A DNA stretch of 64,000 nt from Pseudomonas syringae KCTC 12500 (GCF_000507185.2 NZ_AYTM02000002.1:1635501-1699500); one strand, 5' to 3'; numbered from the stretch's first letter, positions 43,995-55,930 are shown. Translations and numbers: made by a program. The notes: generated by a model not told the origin, from the sequence alone.

Positions 43995-45329
43995 TCAGCG
44001 CAGCATACCGCCGCTGCCACCGTAGCCCTTCAGGTTGGCTTTCTTCATCAGGGATTCATACTGGTGCGAAACGAGGTGAGATTGCACTTGCGACATAAAG
44101 TCCATCACAACCACGACCACGATCAGCAACGAGGTCCCGCCAAGGTAGAACGGTACGTTTGCCGCGACCACCAGGAACTGGGGAAGCAGACACACGGCCG
44201 TCATATATAGAGCACCGAACATGGTCAAGCGAGTCAAAACGCCATCAATATAGCGTGCCGACTGCTCGCCTGGACGAATACCCGGAATAAAGGCACCGGA
44301 CTTCTTCAGGTTTTCCGCTACGTCTTTCGGATTGAACATCAACGCCGTATAGAAGAAGCAGAAGAAAATAATCCCTGCACTAAACAGCAGAATATTCAAC
44401 GGCTGACCAGGAGCGATCGACTGCGAGATGTCCTGCAACCAGCCCAGACCTTCAGACTGACCGAACCAGGACCCCAACGAAGCCGGGAACAGCAAAATGC
44501 TGCTCGCGAAAATGGCCGGTATGACACCAGCCATGTTCACTTTCAGCGGCAAGTGGCTGGTCTGCGCAGCGAAGACCTTGCGGCCCTGCTGACGCTTGGC
44601 GTAGTGAACAGCGATACGACGCTGACCACGCTCAATGAACACCACAAAACCGATGATCGCTACCGCCAGCAAACCGATTGCAACCAGAGCGAAGATATTG
44701 ATATCACCCTGACGTGCAGACTCGAAAGACTGCCCTATTGCTCTCGGAAGACCGGCGACGATACCTGCGAAAATCAACATCGAGATACCGTTGCCGACAC
44801 CGCGTTCGGTGATCTGCTCGCCCAGCCACATCATGAACATCGCACCTGCCACGAAGGTAGTTACGGCCACAAAGTGGAAACCCAGGTCCCCAGAAAACGC
44901 GACGCCCTGACTCGCCAGACCAACGGACATGCCGATAGCTTGGACCAGAGCCAGGACAACGGTGCCATAGCGGGTGTACTGGCTTATCTTGCGACGGCCA
45001 GCTTCACCTTCCTTCTTCAACTGCTCCAGCTGCGGACTGACGGCGGTCATCAGCTGCATGATGATCGATGCCGAAATGTACGGCATGATCCCCAGTGCAA
45101 AGATGCTCATCCGTTCCAGCGCGCCGCCGGAAAACATGTTGAACAAGCTAAGAATGGTCCCCTCATTCTGTCGAAACAGTTCTGCGAGTCGGTCCGGGTT
45201 GATACCTGGAACCGGGATGTGTGCGCCTATTCGGTAGACGATAATCGCCAGGAACAGAAAACGCAGACGAGCCCAGAGTTCAGACATACCGCCTTTGCCG
45301 AGCGCTGAGAGAGCACCTTGCTTAGCCAT
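43995..45329 (-). CDS. secY: Protein translocase subunit SecY
   Basis: 444 residues, ten membrane helices. Conserved pieces include [14 protein letters not shown], the plug-domain region after the first helix ([12 protein letters not shown]), and the cytoplasmic loops [13 protein letters not shown] and [17 protein letters not shown] that contact the ribosome and SecA. It forms the SecYEG channel. Encoded directly behind rplO, whose stop abuts its start, as in other gammaproteobacteria. Confidence 0.98.
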
Positions 45330-45764
45330 TTATTCCTCGAACTTGCCGCCAGCTGCTTCGATAGCCGCACGCGCACCTTTGGTGGCGGCGATACCCTTGA
45401 TAGTGACAGCGCGAGTAACTTCGCCCGACAGCATGATTTTCACACGCTGAACGTTCTGGTTAATCACGTTGGCATCTTTCAGGGACTGCACAGTTACGAT
45501 GTCGCCTTCCACTTTAGCCAGCTCGGAGAGACGCACTTCTGCGCGGTCCATGGCCTTCAGGGAAACGAAACCGAATTTTGGCAGGCGACGATGCAGCGGC
45601 TGTTGGCCGCCCTCAAAGCCCGGAGCAATAGTGCCACCGGAGCGGGAGCTTTGACCTTTGTGGCCACGGCCACCGGTCTTGCCCAAACCACTACCGATAC
45701 CACGGCCCGGACGATGCTTTTCGCGACGGGAACCCGGCGCTGGACTCAGATCATTGAGTTTCAT
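45330..45764 (-). CDS. rplO: 50S ribosomal protein L15
   Basis: 144 residues, [20 protein letters not shown] with the Gly/Arg-rich rRNA-threading N-terminus ([18 protein letters not shown]) and the globular uL15 end. Late assembly protein of the large subunit. Three bases after rpmD. Confidence 0.97.
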   Translation of the reverse strand: MKLNDLSPAPGSRREKHRPGRGIGSGLGKTGGRGHKGQSSRSGGTIAPGFEGGQQPLHRRLPKFGFVSLKAMDRAEVRLSELAKVEGDIVTVQSLKDANVINQNVQRVKIMLSGEVTRAVTIKGIAATKGARAAIEAAGGKFEE

Positions 45765-45767
45765 CGA

Positions 45768-45944
45768 TTAACCCTCGACTCGCAGCATGTAGTAAGCCTT
45801 GTTGATCATCCCGCGATTTTCGGGAGTATCCAGGACTTCTACAGTGTGACCGATGCGACGCAGACCCAAACCCTTAATGCACAATCTGTGATTAGGGATG
45901 CGGCCGGTCATGCTTTTGATCAGCGTTACTTTAACGGTAGCCAT
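45768..45944 (-). CDS. rpmD: 50S ribosomal protein L30
   Basis: 58 residues: begins [20 protein letters not shown] and ends YYMLRVEG, the short bacterial uL30. Codons run from ATG at 45944 to TAA at 45768. It sits between rpsE (two bases) and rplO. Confidence 0.96.
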   Translation of the reverse strand: MATVKVTLIKSMTGRIPNHRLCIKGLGLRRIGHTVEVLDTPENRGMINKAYYMLRVEG

Positions 45945-45946
45945 GA

Positions 45947-46447
45947 TCAGATGATCTCCTCAACACGCTTGCCACGTTTGGCAGCGATCGACTCAGGAGA
46001 CTGCATGCCCTTCAAACCCTTGAACGTAGCGTGAACCACGTTTACCGGATTAGTAGAACCGTAGCACTTGGCCAATACGTTCTGGACACCAGCAACTTCC
46101 AGCACTGCGCGCATTGCGCCGCCAGCGATGATACCGGTACCTTCAGAAGCAGGCTGCATGTACACCTTGGAGGCGCCATGAGCAGACTTCATTGCGTACT
46201 GCAGGGTAGTGCCGTTCAGATCAACCTGAATCATGTTGCGGCGAGCAGCTTCCATCGCTTTCTGGATCGCAGCAGGCACTTCACGTGACTTGCCACGGCC
46301 GAAGCCAACGCGCCCTTTACCATCACCCACTACGGTCAACGCAGTGAAAGTGAAGATACGGCCGCCTTTTACGGTTTTGGCCACGCGGTTAACTTGAACC
46401 AGCTTCTCGATGTAGCCTTCGTCGCGTTTTTGGTCGTGATTTGACAT
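45947..46447 (-). CDS. rpsE: 30S ribosomal protein S5
   Basis: 166 residues with the double-stranded-RNA-binding N-domain ([19 protein letters not shown]) and the C-domain around [18 protein letters not shown]. It supports translational accuracy and helicase activity at the mRNA entrance. The loop associated with spectinomycin resistance ([11 protein letters not shown]) looks wild type. Confidence 0.97.
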   Translation of the reverse strand: MSNHDQKRDEGYIEKLVQVNRVAKTVKGGRIFTFTALTVVGDGKGRVGFGRGKSREVPAAIQKAMEAARRNMIQVDLNGTTLQYAMKSAHGASKVYMQPASEGTGIIAGGAMRAVLEVAGVQNVLAKCYGSTNPVNVVHATFKGLKGMQSPESIAAKRGKRVEEII

Positions 46448-46450
46448 AAC

Positions 46451-46801
46451 TTAGAACTCCAGCCCGCCTTCACGAGCAGCATCAGCCAGCGCTTTGACAC
46501 GGCCGTGGTACTTGAAGCCAGAACGGTCGAAAGCGACTTGCGATACACCCGCGGCTTTCGCGCGCTCGGCGACCAGCTTGCCAACCTTAGTGGCCGCGTC
46601 GATGTTGCCAGTGGCGCCATCACGCAGTTCTTTGTCCAAAGTCGAGGCGCTTGCCAGGACTTTGCTGCCGTCGGCCGAGATGACCTGGGCATAAATGTGC
46701 TGCGAAGAGCGGTGCACGCAGAGACGCACGACTTCTAGCTCGTGCATTTTCAGGCGTGCTTTGCGAGCGCGACGCAGTCGGGTAACTTTTTTGACGGTCA
46801 T
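46451..46801 (-). CDS. rplR: 50S ribosomal protein L18
   Basis: 116 residues, [20 protein letters not shown] start and [20 protein letters not shown] end of uL18, the 5S rRNA-binding protein. Three bases separate it from rpsE and ten from rplF. Confidence 0.97.
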   Translation of the reverse strand: MTVKKVTRLRRARKARLKMHELEVVRLCVHRSSQHIYAQVISADGSKVLASASTLDKELRDGATGNIDAATKVGKLVAERAKAAGVSQVAFDRSGFKYHGRVKALADAAREGGLEF

Positions 46802-46811
46802 TTGCTATGCC

Positions 46812-47345
46812 CTACTTCTTCTTGGCTTCTTTACGGCGGACGACTTCGTCTGCGTAACGCACACCTTTGCCTTTGTAAGGCTCAGGACGGCGGAAGTCGC
46901 GGATCTCAGCGGCCACTTGACCAACCAACTGCTTATCGATACCGCGAATCAGGATATCGGTCTGGCTGGGGGTCTCAGCGGTGATGCCATTCGGCAATTC
47001 GTAATCCACTGGGTGCGAGAAGCCAAGTGCAAGGTTGAGTACCGTGCCTTTTGCTTGCGCCTTGTAACCAACACCGACCAGCTGGAGCTTGCGCTCGAAG
47101 CCTTGGCTTACGCCTTGGACCATGTTGTTTACCAGTGCACGAGTGGTGCCTGCCATTGCGCGGGTTTGTTGATCGCCATTGCGAGCAGCGAAACGCAGCT
47201 CACCAGCTTCTTCAACAATCTCAACGGACGAATGGATGTTCAGTTCTAGAGTGCCCTTGGCACCCTTCACCGAAAGCAGCTGGCCGACGAGTTTGACTTC
47301 GACGCCGGATGGCAGCTTAACGGGGTTCTTAGCGACGCGTGACAT
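46812..47345 (-). CDS. rplF: 50S ribosomal protein L6
   Basis: 177 residues; two repeated uL6 domains and the C-terminal signature [20 protein letters not shown]. Lies near the GTPase-associated centre, where substitutions give aminoglycoside tolerance. Twelve bases after rpsH. Confidence 0.97.
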   Translation of the reverse strand: MSRVAKNPVKLPSGVEVKLVGQLLSVKGAKGTLELNIHSSVEIVEEAGELRFAARNGDQQTRAMAGTTRALVNNMVQGVSQGFERKLQLVGVGYKAQAKGTVLNLALGFSHPVDYELPNGITAETPSQTDILIRGIDKQLVGQVAAEIRDFRRPEPYKGKGVRYADEVVRRKEAKKK

Positions 47346-47357
47346 GCTTATCCCCCC

Positions 47358-47750
47358 TTAGAACACAGTGCAAAGCACTTCGCCACCGACACCGGCAGCG
47401 CGCGCAGCACGATCCGTCATCACACCTTTACTGGTGGAGACGATAGACACACCAAGACCGCCACGAACTTTCGGCAGATCATCGGAGGACTTGTACTGAC
47501 GCAAGCCTGGGCGGCTGACGCGCTTAACCTCTTCGATGACCGGACGGCCTTCGAAGTACTTAAGCTCGATGGACAGCGAGGATTTAACTTCGCTGCTGAT
47601 CTGATAACCCGCAATGTAGCCTTCGTCCTTCAGGACTTTTGCTACAGCAACCTTCAACGTGGAAGATGGCATGCTTACGACGGGCTTTTCAGCCATCTGG
47701 GCATTACGGATACGAGTTAGCATGTCCGCTAACGGGTCCTGCATACTCAT
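47358..47750 (-). CDS. rpsH: 30S ribosomal protein S8
   Basis: 130 residues, [20 protein letters not shown] with the rRNA-binding C-domain ([20 protein letters not shown]). S8 is a primary 16S binder and, in E. coli, the translational repressor of the spc operon. An unusually long 214-bp gap separates it from rpsN. Confidence 0.97.
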   Translation of the reverse strand: MSMQDPLADMLTRIRNAQMAEKPVVSMPSSTLKVAVAKVLKDEGYIAGYQISSEVKSSLSIELKYFEGRPVIEEVKRVSRPGLRQYKSSDDLPKVRGGLGVSIVSTSKGVMTDRAARAAGVGGEVLCTVF

Positions 47751-47872
47751 GGGCTAGACGCTCCTAAAACAAAATAATTAGCCTTGCGGCTACAGCTTGA
47801 TCGCCGAGAACTTCCGGGCAAGTAAAAACACGGGCTCAGGCGAGCCGGCAATTCTAGTCCTACGCCGGAAAT

Positions 47873-47900
47873 GAATCAAGCCCCAAAAGGGGCTTGATTC
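47873..47900 (-). other. Perfect 12-bp hairpin in the rpsN-rpsH gap
   Basis: GAATCAAGCCCC-AAAA-GGGGCTTGATTC. On the minus strand no T tract follows, so simple termination is unlikely. It sits inside a 214-bp gap in a gene block where other gaps are 2-25 bp. It could be an mRNA-processing, stabilising or protein-binding structure. Confidence 0.6.
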
Positions 47901-47964
47901 AAATTCAGGCGCCATCCCGACCGGTGACTTGCGTAGCCGGCGGGAAGGCGCGAGAGGTGTCGCC

Positions 47965-48270
47965 TTACCAGCTGGCTTTGACCAGACCTGGAACGTCGCC
48001 ACGCATAGCTGCTTCACGCAGCTTGTTACGGCCAAGGCCGAACTTGCGGTAAACGCCGTGTGGACGACCAGTGATGCGGCAACGGTTACGCATGCGCGCA
48101 GCGCTTGCGTCACGTGGTTGCTTCTGCAGGGCTACGGTAGCTTCCCAACGTGCTTCTGGACTTGCGTTCAGATCAACGATGATTGCTTTCAGCTCTGCAC
48201 GCTTCTTGGCGTACTTGGCAACGGTGAGCTGACGCTTCAGCTCACGGTTTTTCATGCTCTTCTTGGCCAT
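47965..48270 (-). CDS. rpsN: 30S ribosomal protein S14
   Basis: 101 residues from ATG 48270 ([20 protein letters not shown]); a Met at 48336 would overlap rplE. It is the long, zinc-free (C-) form of uS14: only a single Cys is present, in [20 protein letters not shown]. Fourteen bases after rplE. Confidence 0.97.
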
Positions 48271-48283
48271 TTTCCTACTCCAA

Positions 48284-48823
48284 TCAGTTGCGGAACGGGA
48301 ATTTGAAAGCACGCAGCAATGCGCGACCTTCATCATCGTTCTTGGCAGTGGTGGTCAGGGTAATGTCCAGACCGCGGAGAGCATCGATCTTGTCGTAGTC
48401 GATTTCCGGGAAGATGATCTGCTCTTTTACGCCCATGCTGTAGTTACCACGACCATCGAAGGACTTGGCATTCAGGCCGCGGAAGTCGCGAACCCGAGGC
48501 AGGGAGATCGACAGCAGACGATCCAGGAATTCGTACATACGATCGCGGCGCAGAGTCACTTTGACGCCGATCGGCCAACCTTCACGGACTTTAAAGCCAG
48601 CGATGGATTTCCGAGCGTAAGTCACAACGACTTTTTGACCGGTGATCTTTTCCAGGTCAGCAACAGCGTGCTCGATGACTTTTTTGTCGCCGATCGCTTC
48701 GCCCAGACCCATGTTCAGGGTGATTTTGGTAACGCGCGGAACTTCCATCACGTTCGAAAGCTTAAGTTCTTCCTTAAGTTTCGGAGCGATTTCCTTCCGG
48801 TAAATCTCTTTTAGTCGTGCCAT
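48284..48823 (-). CDS. rplE: 50S ribosomal protein L5
   Basis: 179 residues, [20 protein letters not shown] to [14 protein letters not shown], uL5, which with L18 and L25 carries 5S rRNA and contacts P-site tRNA. Thirteen to twenty bases separate it from neighbours rpsN and rplX. Confidence 0.97.
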
Positions 48824-48843
48824 GGTCTTCTACCTAGCAGTGT

Positions 48844-49158
48844 TCAAGCATCAACCGCTTTTTGGGTCGACTTGAAGACACGAATTTTCTTGCCGTCTTC
48901 AACTTTGAAACCAACGCGGTCAGCCTTGTTGGTTGCGCCGTTGAAAATGGCGACGTTAGAAGCGTGCATTGGCGCTTCTTTCTCGACGATACCGCCCTGT
49001 ACGCCCGACATCGGGTTTGGCTTGGTATGACGCTTTACCAGGTTGATCCCACCAACGACCAAACGGTCGTCAGCGAGAACCTTGAGCACCTTACCGCGCT
49101 TACCTTTGTCTTTGCCGGCGATCACGATGATCTCGTCGTCACGACGAATCTTTTGCAT
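48844..49158 (-). CDS. rplX: 50S ribosomal protein L24
   Basis: 104 residues; KOW motif near the start ([20 protein letters not shown]) identifies uL24, an early assembly initiator of the large subunit. Between rplN (11 bp) and rplE (20 bp). Confidence 0.97.
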   Translation of the reverse strand: MQKIRRDDEIIVIAGKDKGKRGKVLKVLADDRLVVGGINLVKRHTKPNPMSGVQGGIVEKEAPMHASNVAIFNGATNKADRVGFKVEDGKKIRVFKSTQKAVDA

Positions 49159-49169
49159 GTCGGATCTCC

Positions 49170-49538
49170 TTAGAGCACTTCTGGGGCGAGCGAGACGATC
49201 TTCATGAACTTCTCAGTACGAAGTTCACGGGTCACTGGCCCAAAGATACGGGTACCGATCGGCTCTTGCTTGTTGTTCAACAGAACAGCAGCGTTGCCAT
49301 CGAAGCGGATGATGGAGCCGTCTGCACGACGAACACCGTGGCGAGTGCGGACTACAACTGCAGTCATCACCTGGCCTTTCTTCACCTTGCCGCGAGGAAT
49401 TGCTTCCTTGACGGTTACTTTGATGATGTCACCGATACCAGCGTAACGACGATGGGAGCCACCCAGCACCTTGATGCACATAACGCGGCGTGCGCCGCTG
49501 TTATCGGCCACATCGAGCATGGATTGAGTCTGAATCAT
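49170..49538 (-). CDS. rplN: 50S ribosomal protein L14
   Basis: 122 residues, [20 protein letters not shown], with the uL14 signature in the middle ([20 protein letters not shown]). Forms an intersubunit bridge and binds the silencing factor RsfS. In E. coli this is the first gene of the spc operon; here no separate promoter is evident in the 23-bp gap after rpsQ. Confidence 0.97.
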   Translation of the reverse strand: MIQTQSMLDVADNSGARRVMCIKVLGGSHRRYAGIGDIIKVTVKEAIPRGKVKKGQVMTAVVVRTRHGVRRADGSIIRFDGNAAVLLNNKQEPIGTRIFGPVTRELRTEKFMKIVSLAPEVL

Positions 49539-49561
49539 ATAATTTCTCCGACCCCTAGCCC

Positions 49562-49828
49562 TTAGACTTCCACAGCGCGTTCGAGGATATCAACCAACGC
49601 CCAAGACTTGGTCTTGGCTACCGGACGAGTTTCACGAATAGTGACCTTGTCGCCGATATGGCATTGATTGGTTTCGTCGTGTGCGTGCAGCTTAGTCGAA
49701 CGCTTAACGTATTTACCGTAGATCGGGTGCTTTACGCGACGCTCGATCAGAACGGTGATGGTCTTGTCCATCTTGTCGCTGACAACACGGCCAGTCAGCG
49801 TACGGACAGTTTTTTCGGCTTCAGCCAT
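49562..49828 (-). CDS. rpsQ: 30S ribosomal protein S17
   Basis: 88 residues with the OB-fold uS17 core ([20 protein letters not shown]) and C-terminal [17 protein letters not shown]. Primary 16S binder. Two bases after rpmC, the last gene of the S10 block. Confidence 0.97.
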   Translation of the reverse strand: MAEAEKTVRTLTGRVVSDKMDKTITVLIERRVKHPIYGKYVKRSTKLHAHDETNQCHIGDKVTIRETRPVAKTKSWALVDILERAVEV

Positions 49829-49830
49829 GA

Positions 49831-50022
49831 TTACTTACCTGCCTGCTGGTTGAGCACAGTTTTCACGCGAGCGATGTCACGCTTAACTTGCGAGAGCAGA
49901 TGAGACTGCCCCAACTGGCCAGTTGCTTTCTGCATACGCAGATTGAACTGGTCGCGCAGCAGGCCGAGCAGTTGCTCGTTCAGCTGCTGTGCTGATTTTT
50001 CACGAAGTTCATTCGCTTTCAT
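49831..50022 (-). CDS. rpmC: 50S ribosomal protein L29
   Basis: 63 residues from ATG 50022 ([20 protein letters not shown]); a GTG one codon upstream could also serve. All-helical uL29 near the tunnel exit, a docking site for SRP and trigger factor. The start shares a base with the rplP stop. Confidence 0.96.
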
Positions 50023-50435
50023 CACATCACCGTCCGCTTAACAAAGGAGGTGGCGAGCGGCAGCTTTGCAGCAGCCAGGGCGAAAGCCTCACGCGCCAGC
50101 TCTTCAGTAACACCCTCGATTTCATACAGGACTTTGCCTGGCTGAATCTGGGCAACCCAGTACTCCACGTTACCCTTACCTTTACCCATCCGAACTTCGA
50201 GTGGCTTTTTGGTTACAGGCTTGTCCGGGAACACACGGATCCAGATCTTGCCGCCACGTTTAACGTGACGGGTCAGAGCACGACGCGCTGACTCGATCTG
50301 ACGAGCGGTGAGACGACCACGAGCAACAGACTTCAGCGCGAACTCGCCGAAGCTGACTTTGCTACCGCGCAGTGCCAGACCACGGTTGTGGCCGGTCATC
50401 TGCTTGCGGAACTTCGTACGCTTTGGTTGCAACAT
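50022..50435 (-). CDS. rplP: 50S ribosomal protein L16
   Basis: 137 residues, [20 protein letters not shown], including the Arg81-region loop ([20 protein letters not shown]) hydroxylated by YcfD-type oxygenases in many bacteria. It binds near the A-site of the large subunit. Coupled to rpmC. Confidence 0.97.
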
Positions 50436-50447
50436 TTGGCGTACCCC

Positions 50448-51134
50448 TTACTTAGCAGCTTTTTTACGAGGCGCTGGTGCTTGTGGTTTCAGTTCTTCTT
50501 GGCGACCACCAATTACTTCGCCTTTGAAGATCCAAACCTTTACACCGATCACACCGTAAGTGGTGTGAGCTTCGTAGTTGGCATAGTCGATGTCGGCACG
50601 CAGGGTGTGCAGTGGCACACGACCTTCGCGATACCATTCAGTACGTGCGATTTCAGCACCGCCGAGACGACCGCTCACTTGGATTTTGATGCCTTTGGCA
50701 CCAATGCGCATGGCGTTCTGAACAGCGCGCTTCATAGCGCGACGGAACATTACGCGACGCTCCAGCTGCTGAGCTACGCTCTGCGCAACCAGCATACCGT
50801 CGAGCTCCGGCTTACGGATCTCTTCGATATTGATGTGCACAGGCACACCCATTTGCTTGGTCAGGTCCTGACGCAGTTTCTCAACATCTTCACCTTTCTT
50901 CCCGATAACGATACCTGGACGAGCGGTGTGGATGGTGATACGTGCTGTCTGAGCCGGACGATGGATATCGATACGGCTGACGGACGCGCTTTTTAATTTG
51001 TCTTGGAGGTACTCACGCACTTTCAGATCAGCGAACAAATAGTCCGCATAAGTCCGACCGTCTGCGTACCAGACGGAGGTGTGCTCCTTGACGATTCCCA
51101 GGCGAATGCCAATGGGATGTACTTTCTGACCCAT
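50448..51134 (-). CDS. rpsC: 30S ribosomal protein S3
   Basis: 228 residues from ATG 51134 ([20 protein letters not shown]); an in-frame Met at 51218 lies inside rplV and is rejected. The KH domain ([20 protein letters not shown]) and the mRNA-entry C-domain are present. Basic tail PAPRKKAAK. Confidence 0.97.
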
Positions 51135-51147
51135 CTCTTCGACTCCG

Positions 51148-51480
51148 TTACTTGTCAGCAACCTTGACAGTGATATGGCAAGACCGCTTGACGATGCGAT
51201 CAGCACGGCCTTTAGCACGTGGCATGATGCGCTTCAGCGAACGCCCTTCGTTGACGAAAACGGTGGAGACCTTGAGGTCATCAACGTCTGCGCCTTCGTT
51301 ATGCTCGGCGTTGGCTACAGCCGACTCCAGCACTTTCTTCAGGATCTCGGCGGCTTTCTTACTGCTGAAAGCCAACAGGTTGAGCGCTTCGCCCACCTTC
51401 TTCCCGCGGATCTGGTCGGCGACCAAGCGGGCTTTCTGGGCGGAGATTCGAGCGCCCGACAACTTAGCGGCTACTTCCAT
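51148..51480 (-). CDS. rplV: 50S ribosomal protein L22
   Basis: 110 residues, [20 protein letters not shown], with the extended loop ending [20 protein letters not shown] that lines the exit tunnel; the macrolide-relevant loop looks intact. Thirteen bases each side to rpsS and rpsC. Confidence 0.97.
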
Positions 51481-51493
51481 CGTTCCTTACCCC

Positions 51494-51769
51494 TTAACGC
51501 TTGGCTTTCTTGTCTGCCACGTGCCCACGATATGTGCGGGTACCGGCAAACTCGCCTAGTTTATGGCCGACCATGTCTTCGTTCACGAGAACTGGAACAT
51601 GCTGGCGACCGTTATGCACTGCAATGGTCAAACCGACCATTTGTGGCAGGATCATCGAACGACGCGACCAGGTCTTAACTGGTTTGCGATCGTTCTTTTC
51701 CGCCGCCACTTCGATCTTCTTCAGTAGGTGAAGATCAATAAAAGGACCTTTTTTCAGAGAACGTGGCAC
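51494..51769 (-). CDS. rpsS: 30S ribosomal protein S19
   Basis: 91 residues, [20 protein letters not shown] to [17 protein letters not shown]; uS19 forms the 30S head with S13. Sixteen bases after rplB. Confidence 0.97.
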   Translation of the reverse strand: MPRSLKKGPFIDLHLLKKIEVAAEKNDRKPVKTWSRRSMILPQMVGLTIAVHNGRQHVPVLVNEDMVGHKLGEFAGTRTYRGHVADKKAKR

Positions 51770-51785
51770 TGTCGTATCCCTCTAT

Positions 51786-52610
51786 TTACTTGCGACGACG
51801 GACGATCATTTTGTCGGTACGCTTATTACCACGAGTCTTCGCGCCCTTAGTCGGGAAGCCCCACGGCGATACCGGATGACGACCACCAGAGGTACGACCT
51901 TCACCACCACCATGTGGGTGGTCAACCGGGTTCATGGCAACACCACGAACGGTTGGGCGAACGCCACGCCAGCGTTTGGCACCCGCTTTACCCAGCGAAC
52001 GTAGGCTGTGCTCGGAGTTCGAGACTTCGCCCAGCGTTGCACGGCACTCAGACAGTACTTTACGCATTTCACCGGAGCGAAGACGCAGGGTCACGTACAC
52101 ACCTTCACGAGCGATCAGCTGTGCCGAGGCACCAGCGGAACGAGCGATCTGTGCGCCTTTACCTGGCTTCAGTTCGATGCCGTGTACGGTGCTACCAACT
52201 GGAATGTTGCGCAGTTGAAGAGCGTTGCCCGGCTTGATTGGTGCCAGAGCACCTGCAATCAGCTGGTCGCCAGCACTCACGCCTTTAGGGGCAATGATGT
52301 AGCGGCGCTCGCCGTCTGCGTAAAGCAGCAGAGCAATGTGAGCAGTACGGTTTGGATCGTATTCGATACGCTCGACGGTGGCAGCGATGCCATCCTTGTC
52401 GTTGCGACGGAAGTCGACCAGACGATAATGCTGTTTATGGCCACCACCGATATGACGGGTAGTAATACGACCATTGTTGTTACGACCACCAGACTTCGAT
52501 TTTTTCTCGAGCAGCGGTGCGTGAGGAGCGCCTTTATGCAGCTCCTGGTTGACCACCTTGACCACAAAACGGCGGCCAGGGGAAGTCGGTTTGCATTTAA
52601 CGATTGCCAT
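51786..52610 (-). CDS. rplB: 50S ribosomal protein L2
   Basis: 274 residues; the uL2 signature near the C-terminus ([20 protein letters not shown]) contains the His needed for peptidyl-transferase-centre organisation. Primary 23S binder and bridge to 30S. Fourteen bases after rplW. Confidence 0.98.
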
Positions 52611-52624
52611 GATGCACCCCTTCC

Positions 52625-52924
52625 TTACTCAGCACTGCTGCTGAAATCGAGATCTTGGCCTGGCTGAAGGGAGATAACTGCCTTCTTCCAGTCATTACGC
52701 TTGCCCAGACCGCGAGCAGTGCGCTTGCTCTTACCCAGAACATTCAGGGTAGTAACACGCTCTACTTTCACGCTGAACAGGCTTTCGACGGCCTTCTTGA
52801 TTTCCAGCTTGGTTGCGTCAGTAGCAACCTTGAAAACGAACTGACCTTTTTTGTCTGCAAGAACCGTAGCCTTCTCGGAAACGTGCGGGCCAAGCAGAAC
52901 TTTAAATACGCGTTCCTGGTTCAT
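52625..52924 (-). CDS. rplW: 50S ribosomal protein L23
   Basis: 99 residues, [20 protein letters not shown], with the exposed Glu-containing loop used by trigger factor and SRP at the tunnel exit. Four-base overlap with the rplD stop. Confidence 0.97.
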
Positions 52925-53523
52925 CCCAGCAGCTCCTCGAATTTCTTCACGGCCGACACAGTGATCAACACTTTGTCGTATGCGATCAGACTAACTGGAT
53001 CGGAACCTTGAACGTCACGTACATCAACGTGCGGCAGGTTACGAGCAGCCAGGTACAGATTCTGGTCAACAGCGTCAGACACGATCAGGACGTCAGTCAG
53101 GCCCATGCCAGTCAGCTTGTTCAGCAAATCTTTGGTTTTCGGTGCTTCAACAGCGAAGTCCTGAACCACGACCAAACGATCAGTACGAACCAGTTCAGCA
53201 AGGATGGAGCGCAGAGCAGCGCGATACATCTTCTTGTTGAGCTTCTGAGTGTGATCCTGAGGACGAGCTGCGAAAGTGGTACCGCCGCCACGCCAGATTG
53301 GGCTACGGATAGTACCGGCACGAGCACGGCCAGTACCTTTCTGACGCCAAGGGCGCTTACCGCCACCACGAACGTCGGAACGGGTCTTTTGCTGCTTGCT
53401 ACCCTGACGACCGCCAGCCATGTAGGCCACGACTGCCTGGTGAACCAGCGTCTCGTTGAATTCGCCGCCAAATGTCAGTTCGGAAACTTCGATTGCCTGA
53501 GCGTCATTTACATTTAATTGCAT
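52921..53523 (-). CDS. rplD: 50S ribosomal protein L4
   Basis: 200 residues. The extended tunnel loop is Gly/Arg-rich ([20 protein letters not shown]). In E. coli L4 represses its own S10 operon by binding the leader and promoting termination; the short leader here gives no clear counterpart. Overlaps rplW by four bases. Confidence 0.97.
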
Positions 53524-53535
53524 GTCAGCTTCCCC

Positions 53536-54171
53536 TTAACCGCGAGCCTTGGCTGCCGGACGTACAACCAGGTTGCCGCCAGTAGCGCCAGGAACAGCAC
53601 CCTTGACCAACAACAGATTGCGTTCAGCGTCCACGCGCACTACTTCCAGGGACTGCACGGTCACGCGCTCAGCGCCCATATGACCGGACATTTTTTTGCC
53701 CTTGAATACACGACCAGGAGTCTGGCACTGGCCGATAGAGCCTGGGACGCGGTGGGAGACGGAGTTACCGTGGGTATTGTCTTGACCACGGAAATTCCAA
53801 CGCTTGATCGTACCCTGGAAGCCTTTACCCTTGGACTGACCGGTTACATCAACCAGTTGACCAGCGGCGAAGATTTCAGCGTTGATCTGATCGCCAGCCT
53901 GGTAGTCGCCTTCTTCAAGACGGAATTCCATGACGGTACGACCGGCGGCAACGTTCGCCTTAGCGAAGTGGCCAGCCTGAGCGGCTGTGACACGCGAAGC
54001 GCGACGCTCGCCGACAGTGACTTGCACTGCACGATAGCCATCGGTTTCTTCGGTTTTGAACTGAGTGACGCGATTCGGCTCGATCTCAATGACCGTGACC
54101 GGAATGGAGACACCTTCTTCGGTGAAAATACGGGTCATACCGCATTTACGACCGACTACACCAATAGTCAT
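53536..54171 (-). CDS. rplC: 50S ribosomal protein L3
   Basis: 211 residues from ATG 54171 ([20 protein letters not shown]); the Met at 54204 is an extension. Gln in [20 protein letters not shown] is the residue methylated by PrmB in many species. Early assembly protein at the peptidyl-transferase centre. About 80 bp after rpsJ. Confidence 0.97.
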   Translation of the reverse strand: MTIGVVGRKCGMTRIFTEEGVSIPVTVIEIEPNRVTQFKTEETDGYRAVQVTVGERRASRVTAAQAGHFAKANVAAGRTVMEFRLEEGDYQAGDQINAEIFAAGQLVDVTGQSKGKGFQGTIKRWNFRGQDNTHGNSVSHRVPGSIGQCQTPGRVFKGKKMSGHMGAERVTVQSLEVVRVDAERNLLLVKGAVPGATGGNLVVRPAAKARG

Positions 54172-54252
54172 GTTGTAAACCTCATGAGTGTACGGGGCTT
54201 TCACCCGCTATGGCCGCCCATTTCAGAGCGTTACACGACTAAGACCCAAGTC

Positions 54253-54655
<403 letters not shown>

Positions 54656-54660
54656 CCCAA

Positions 54661-54693
54661 TAAAAAAGCCCCCGCAGTGCGGGGGCTCTTTTT
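54661..54693 (-). terminator. Terminator after tuf
   Basis: AGCCCCCGC-AGT-GCGGGGGCT, a perfect 9-bp GC stem, followed on the minus strand by TTTTTTATTG. It isolates the str-tuf transcript from the S10 promoter right behind it. Confidence 0.92.
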
Positions 54694-54705
54694 GGGACTC
54701 AACGC

Positions 54706-55899
54706 TTAAGCGATGATTTTGGCTACGACGCCAGCGCCGACGGTACGACCGCCTTCACGGATTGCGAAACGCAGACCATCTTCCATTGCGATTGGCTTGA
54801 TCAGGGTAACGGAAACTTTAACGTTATCACCTGGCATAACCATTTCTACGCCTTCCGGCAGTTCGCAGCTACCAGTTACGTCGGTAGTACGGAAGTAGAA
54901 CTGTGGACGGTAGCCTTTGAAGAACGGAGTGTGACGACCGCCTTCTTCCTTGCTCAGAACGTAGATTTCAGCTTCGAACTGAGTGTGCGGCTTGACGCTG
55001 CCTGGCTTGACCAGAACCTGGCCACGCTCAACGTCGTCACGCTTGGTGCCGCGCAGCAGCACGCCGCAGTTCTCGCCAGCACGACCTTCGTCGAGCAGTT
55101 TGCGGAACATTTCAACACCGGTGCAGGTGGTGACGGTAGTGTCACGCAGACCAACGATTTCCAGTGGATCCTGAACCTTGACGATACCGCGCTCAATACG
55201 ACCAGTCACAACAGTACCGCGACCGGAGATCGAGAACACGTCTTCGATTGGCATCAGGAACGGCTTGTCGGTAACACGAACTGGTTCTGGAATGTACGAG
55301 TCCAGTGTTTCAACCAGTTTACGAACGGCAGTGGTGCCCATTTCGTTGTCGTCTTTACCTTCCAGAGCCATACGAGCAGAACCGATGATGATCGGAGTGT
55401 CGTCGCCTGGGAAGTCGTAAGTGCTCAGCAGATCGCGCACTTCCATCTCAACCAGTTCCAGCAGCTCAGCGTCGTCTACCAGGTCAGCCTTGTTCAGGAA
55501 GACCACGATGTACGGAACGCCAACCTGACGGGACAGCAGGATGTGCTCACGGGTTTGTGGCATCGGACCATCAGCGGCCGAACAAACCAGAATCGCGCCG
55601 TCCATCTGGGCAGCACCAGTGATCATGTTCTTCACGTAGTCAGCGTGACCTGGGCAGTCAACGTGAGCGTAGTGACGGATCAACGATTTGTATTCGACGT
55701 GCGCGGTATTGATGGTAATACCACGAGCTTTTTCTTCCGGTGCGCTGTCGATCTTGTCGAATTCAACAGCAGCCGAACCGAAAACTTCGGAGCAGACGCG
55801 AGTCAGAGCAGCGGTCAGCGTGGTTTTACCGTGGTCAACGTGACCAATGGTGCCAACGTTGACGTGCGGGAGGGAACGATCAAATTTTTCTTTAGCCAC
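54706..55899 (-). CDS. tuf: Elongation factor Tu
   Basis: 397 residues. G-motifs GHVDHGKT (near 19-26), DCPGH and NKADLVDD intact; domains 2 and 3 follow (e.g. [14 protein letters not shown] at the end). It carries aminoacyl-tRNA to the ribosome. It is the tuf copy of the str operon, 31 bp after fusA. A second tuf gene, usual in pseudomonads near secE, would lie outside this window. Confidence 0.98.
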   Translation of the reverse strand: MAKEKFDRSLPHVNVGTIGHVDHGKTTLTAALTRVCSEVFGSAAVEFDKIDSAPEEKARGITINTAHVEYKSLIRHYAHVDCPGHADYVKNMITGAAQMDGAILVCSAADGPMPQTREHILLSRQVGVPYIVVFLNKADLVDDAELLELVEMEVRDLLSTYDFPGDDTPIIIGSARMALEGKDDNEMGTTAVRKLVETLDSYIPEPVRVTDKPFLMPIEDVFSISGRGTVVTGRIERGIVKVQDPLEIVGLRDTTVTTCTGVEMFRKLLDEGRAGENCGVLLRGTKRDDVERGQVLVKPGSVKPHTQFEAEIYVLSKEEGGRHTPFFKGYRPQFYFRTTDVTGSCELPEGVEMVMPGDNVKVSVTLIKPIAMEDGLRFAIREGGRTVGAGVVAKIIA

Positions 55900-55930
55900 G
55901 ACAAATAACTCCTAGCCTAAAGGCGCTGAA

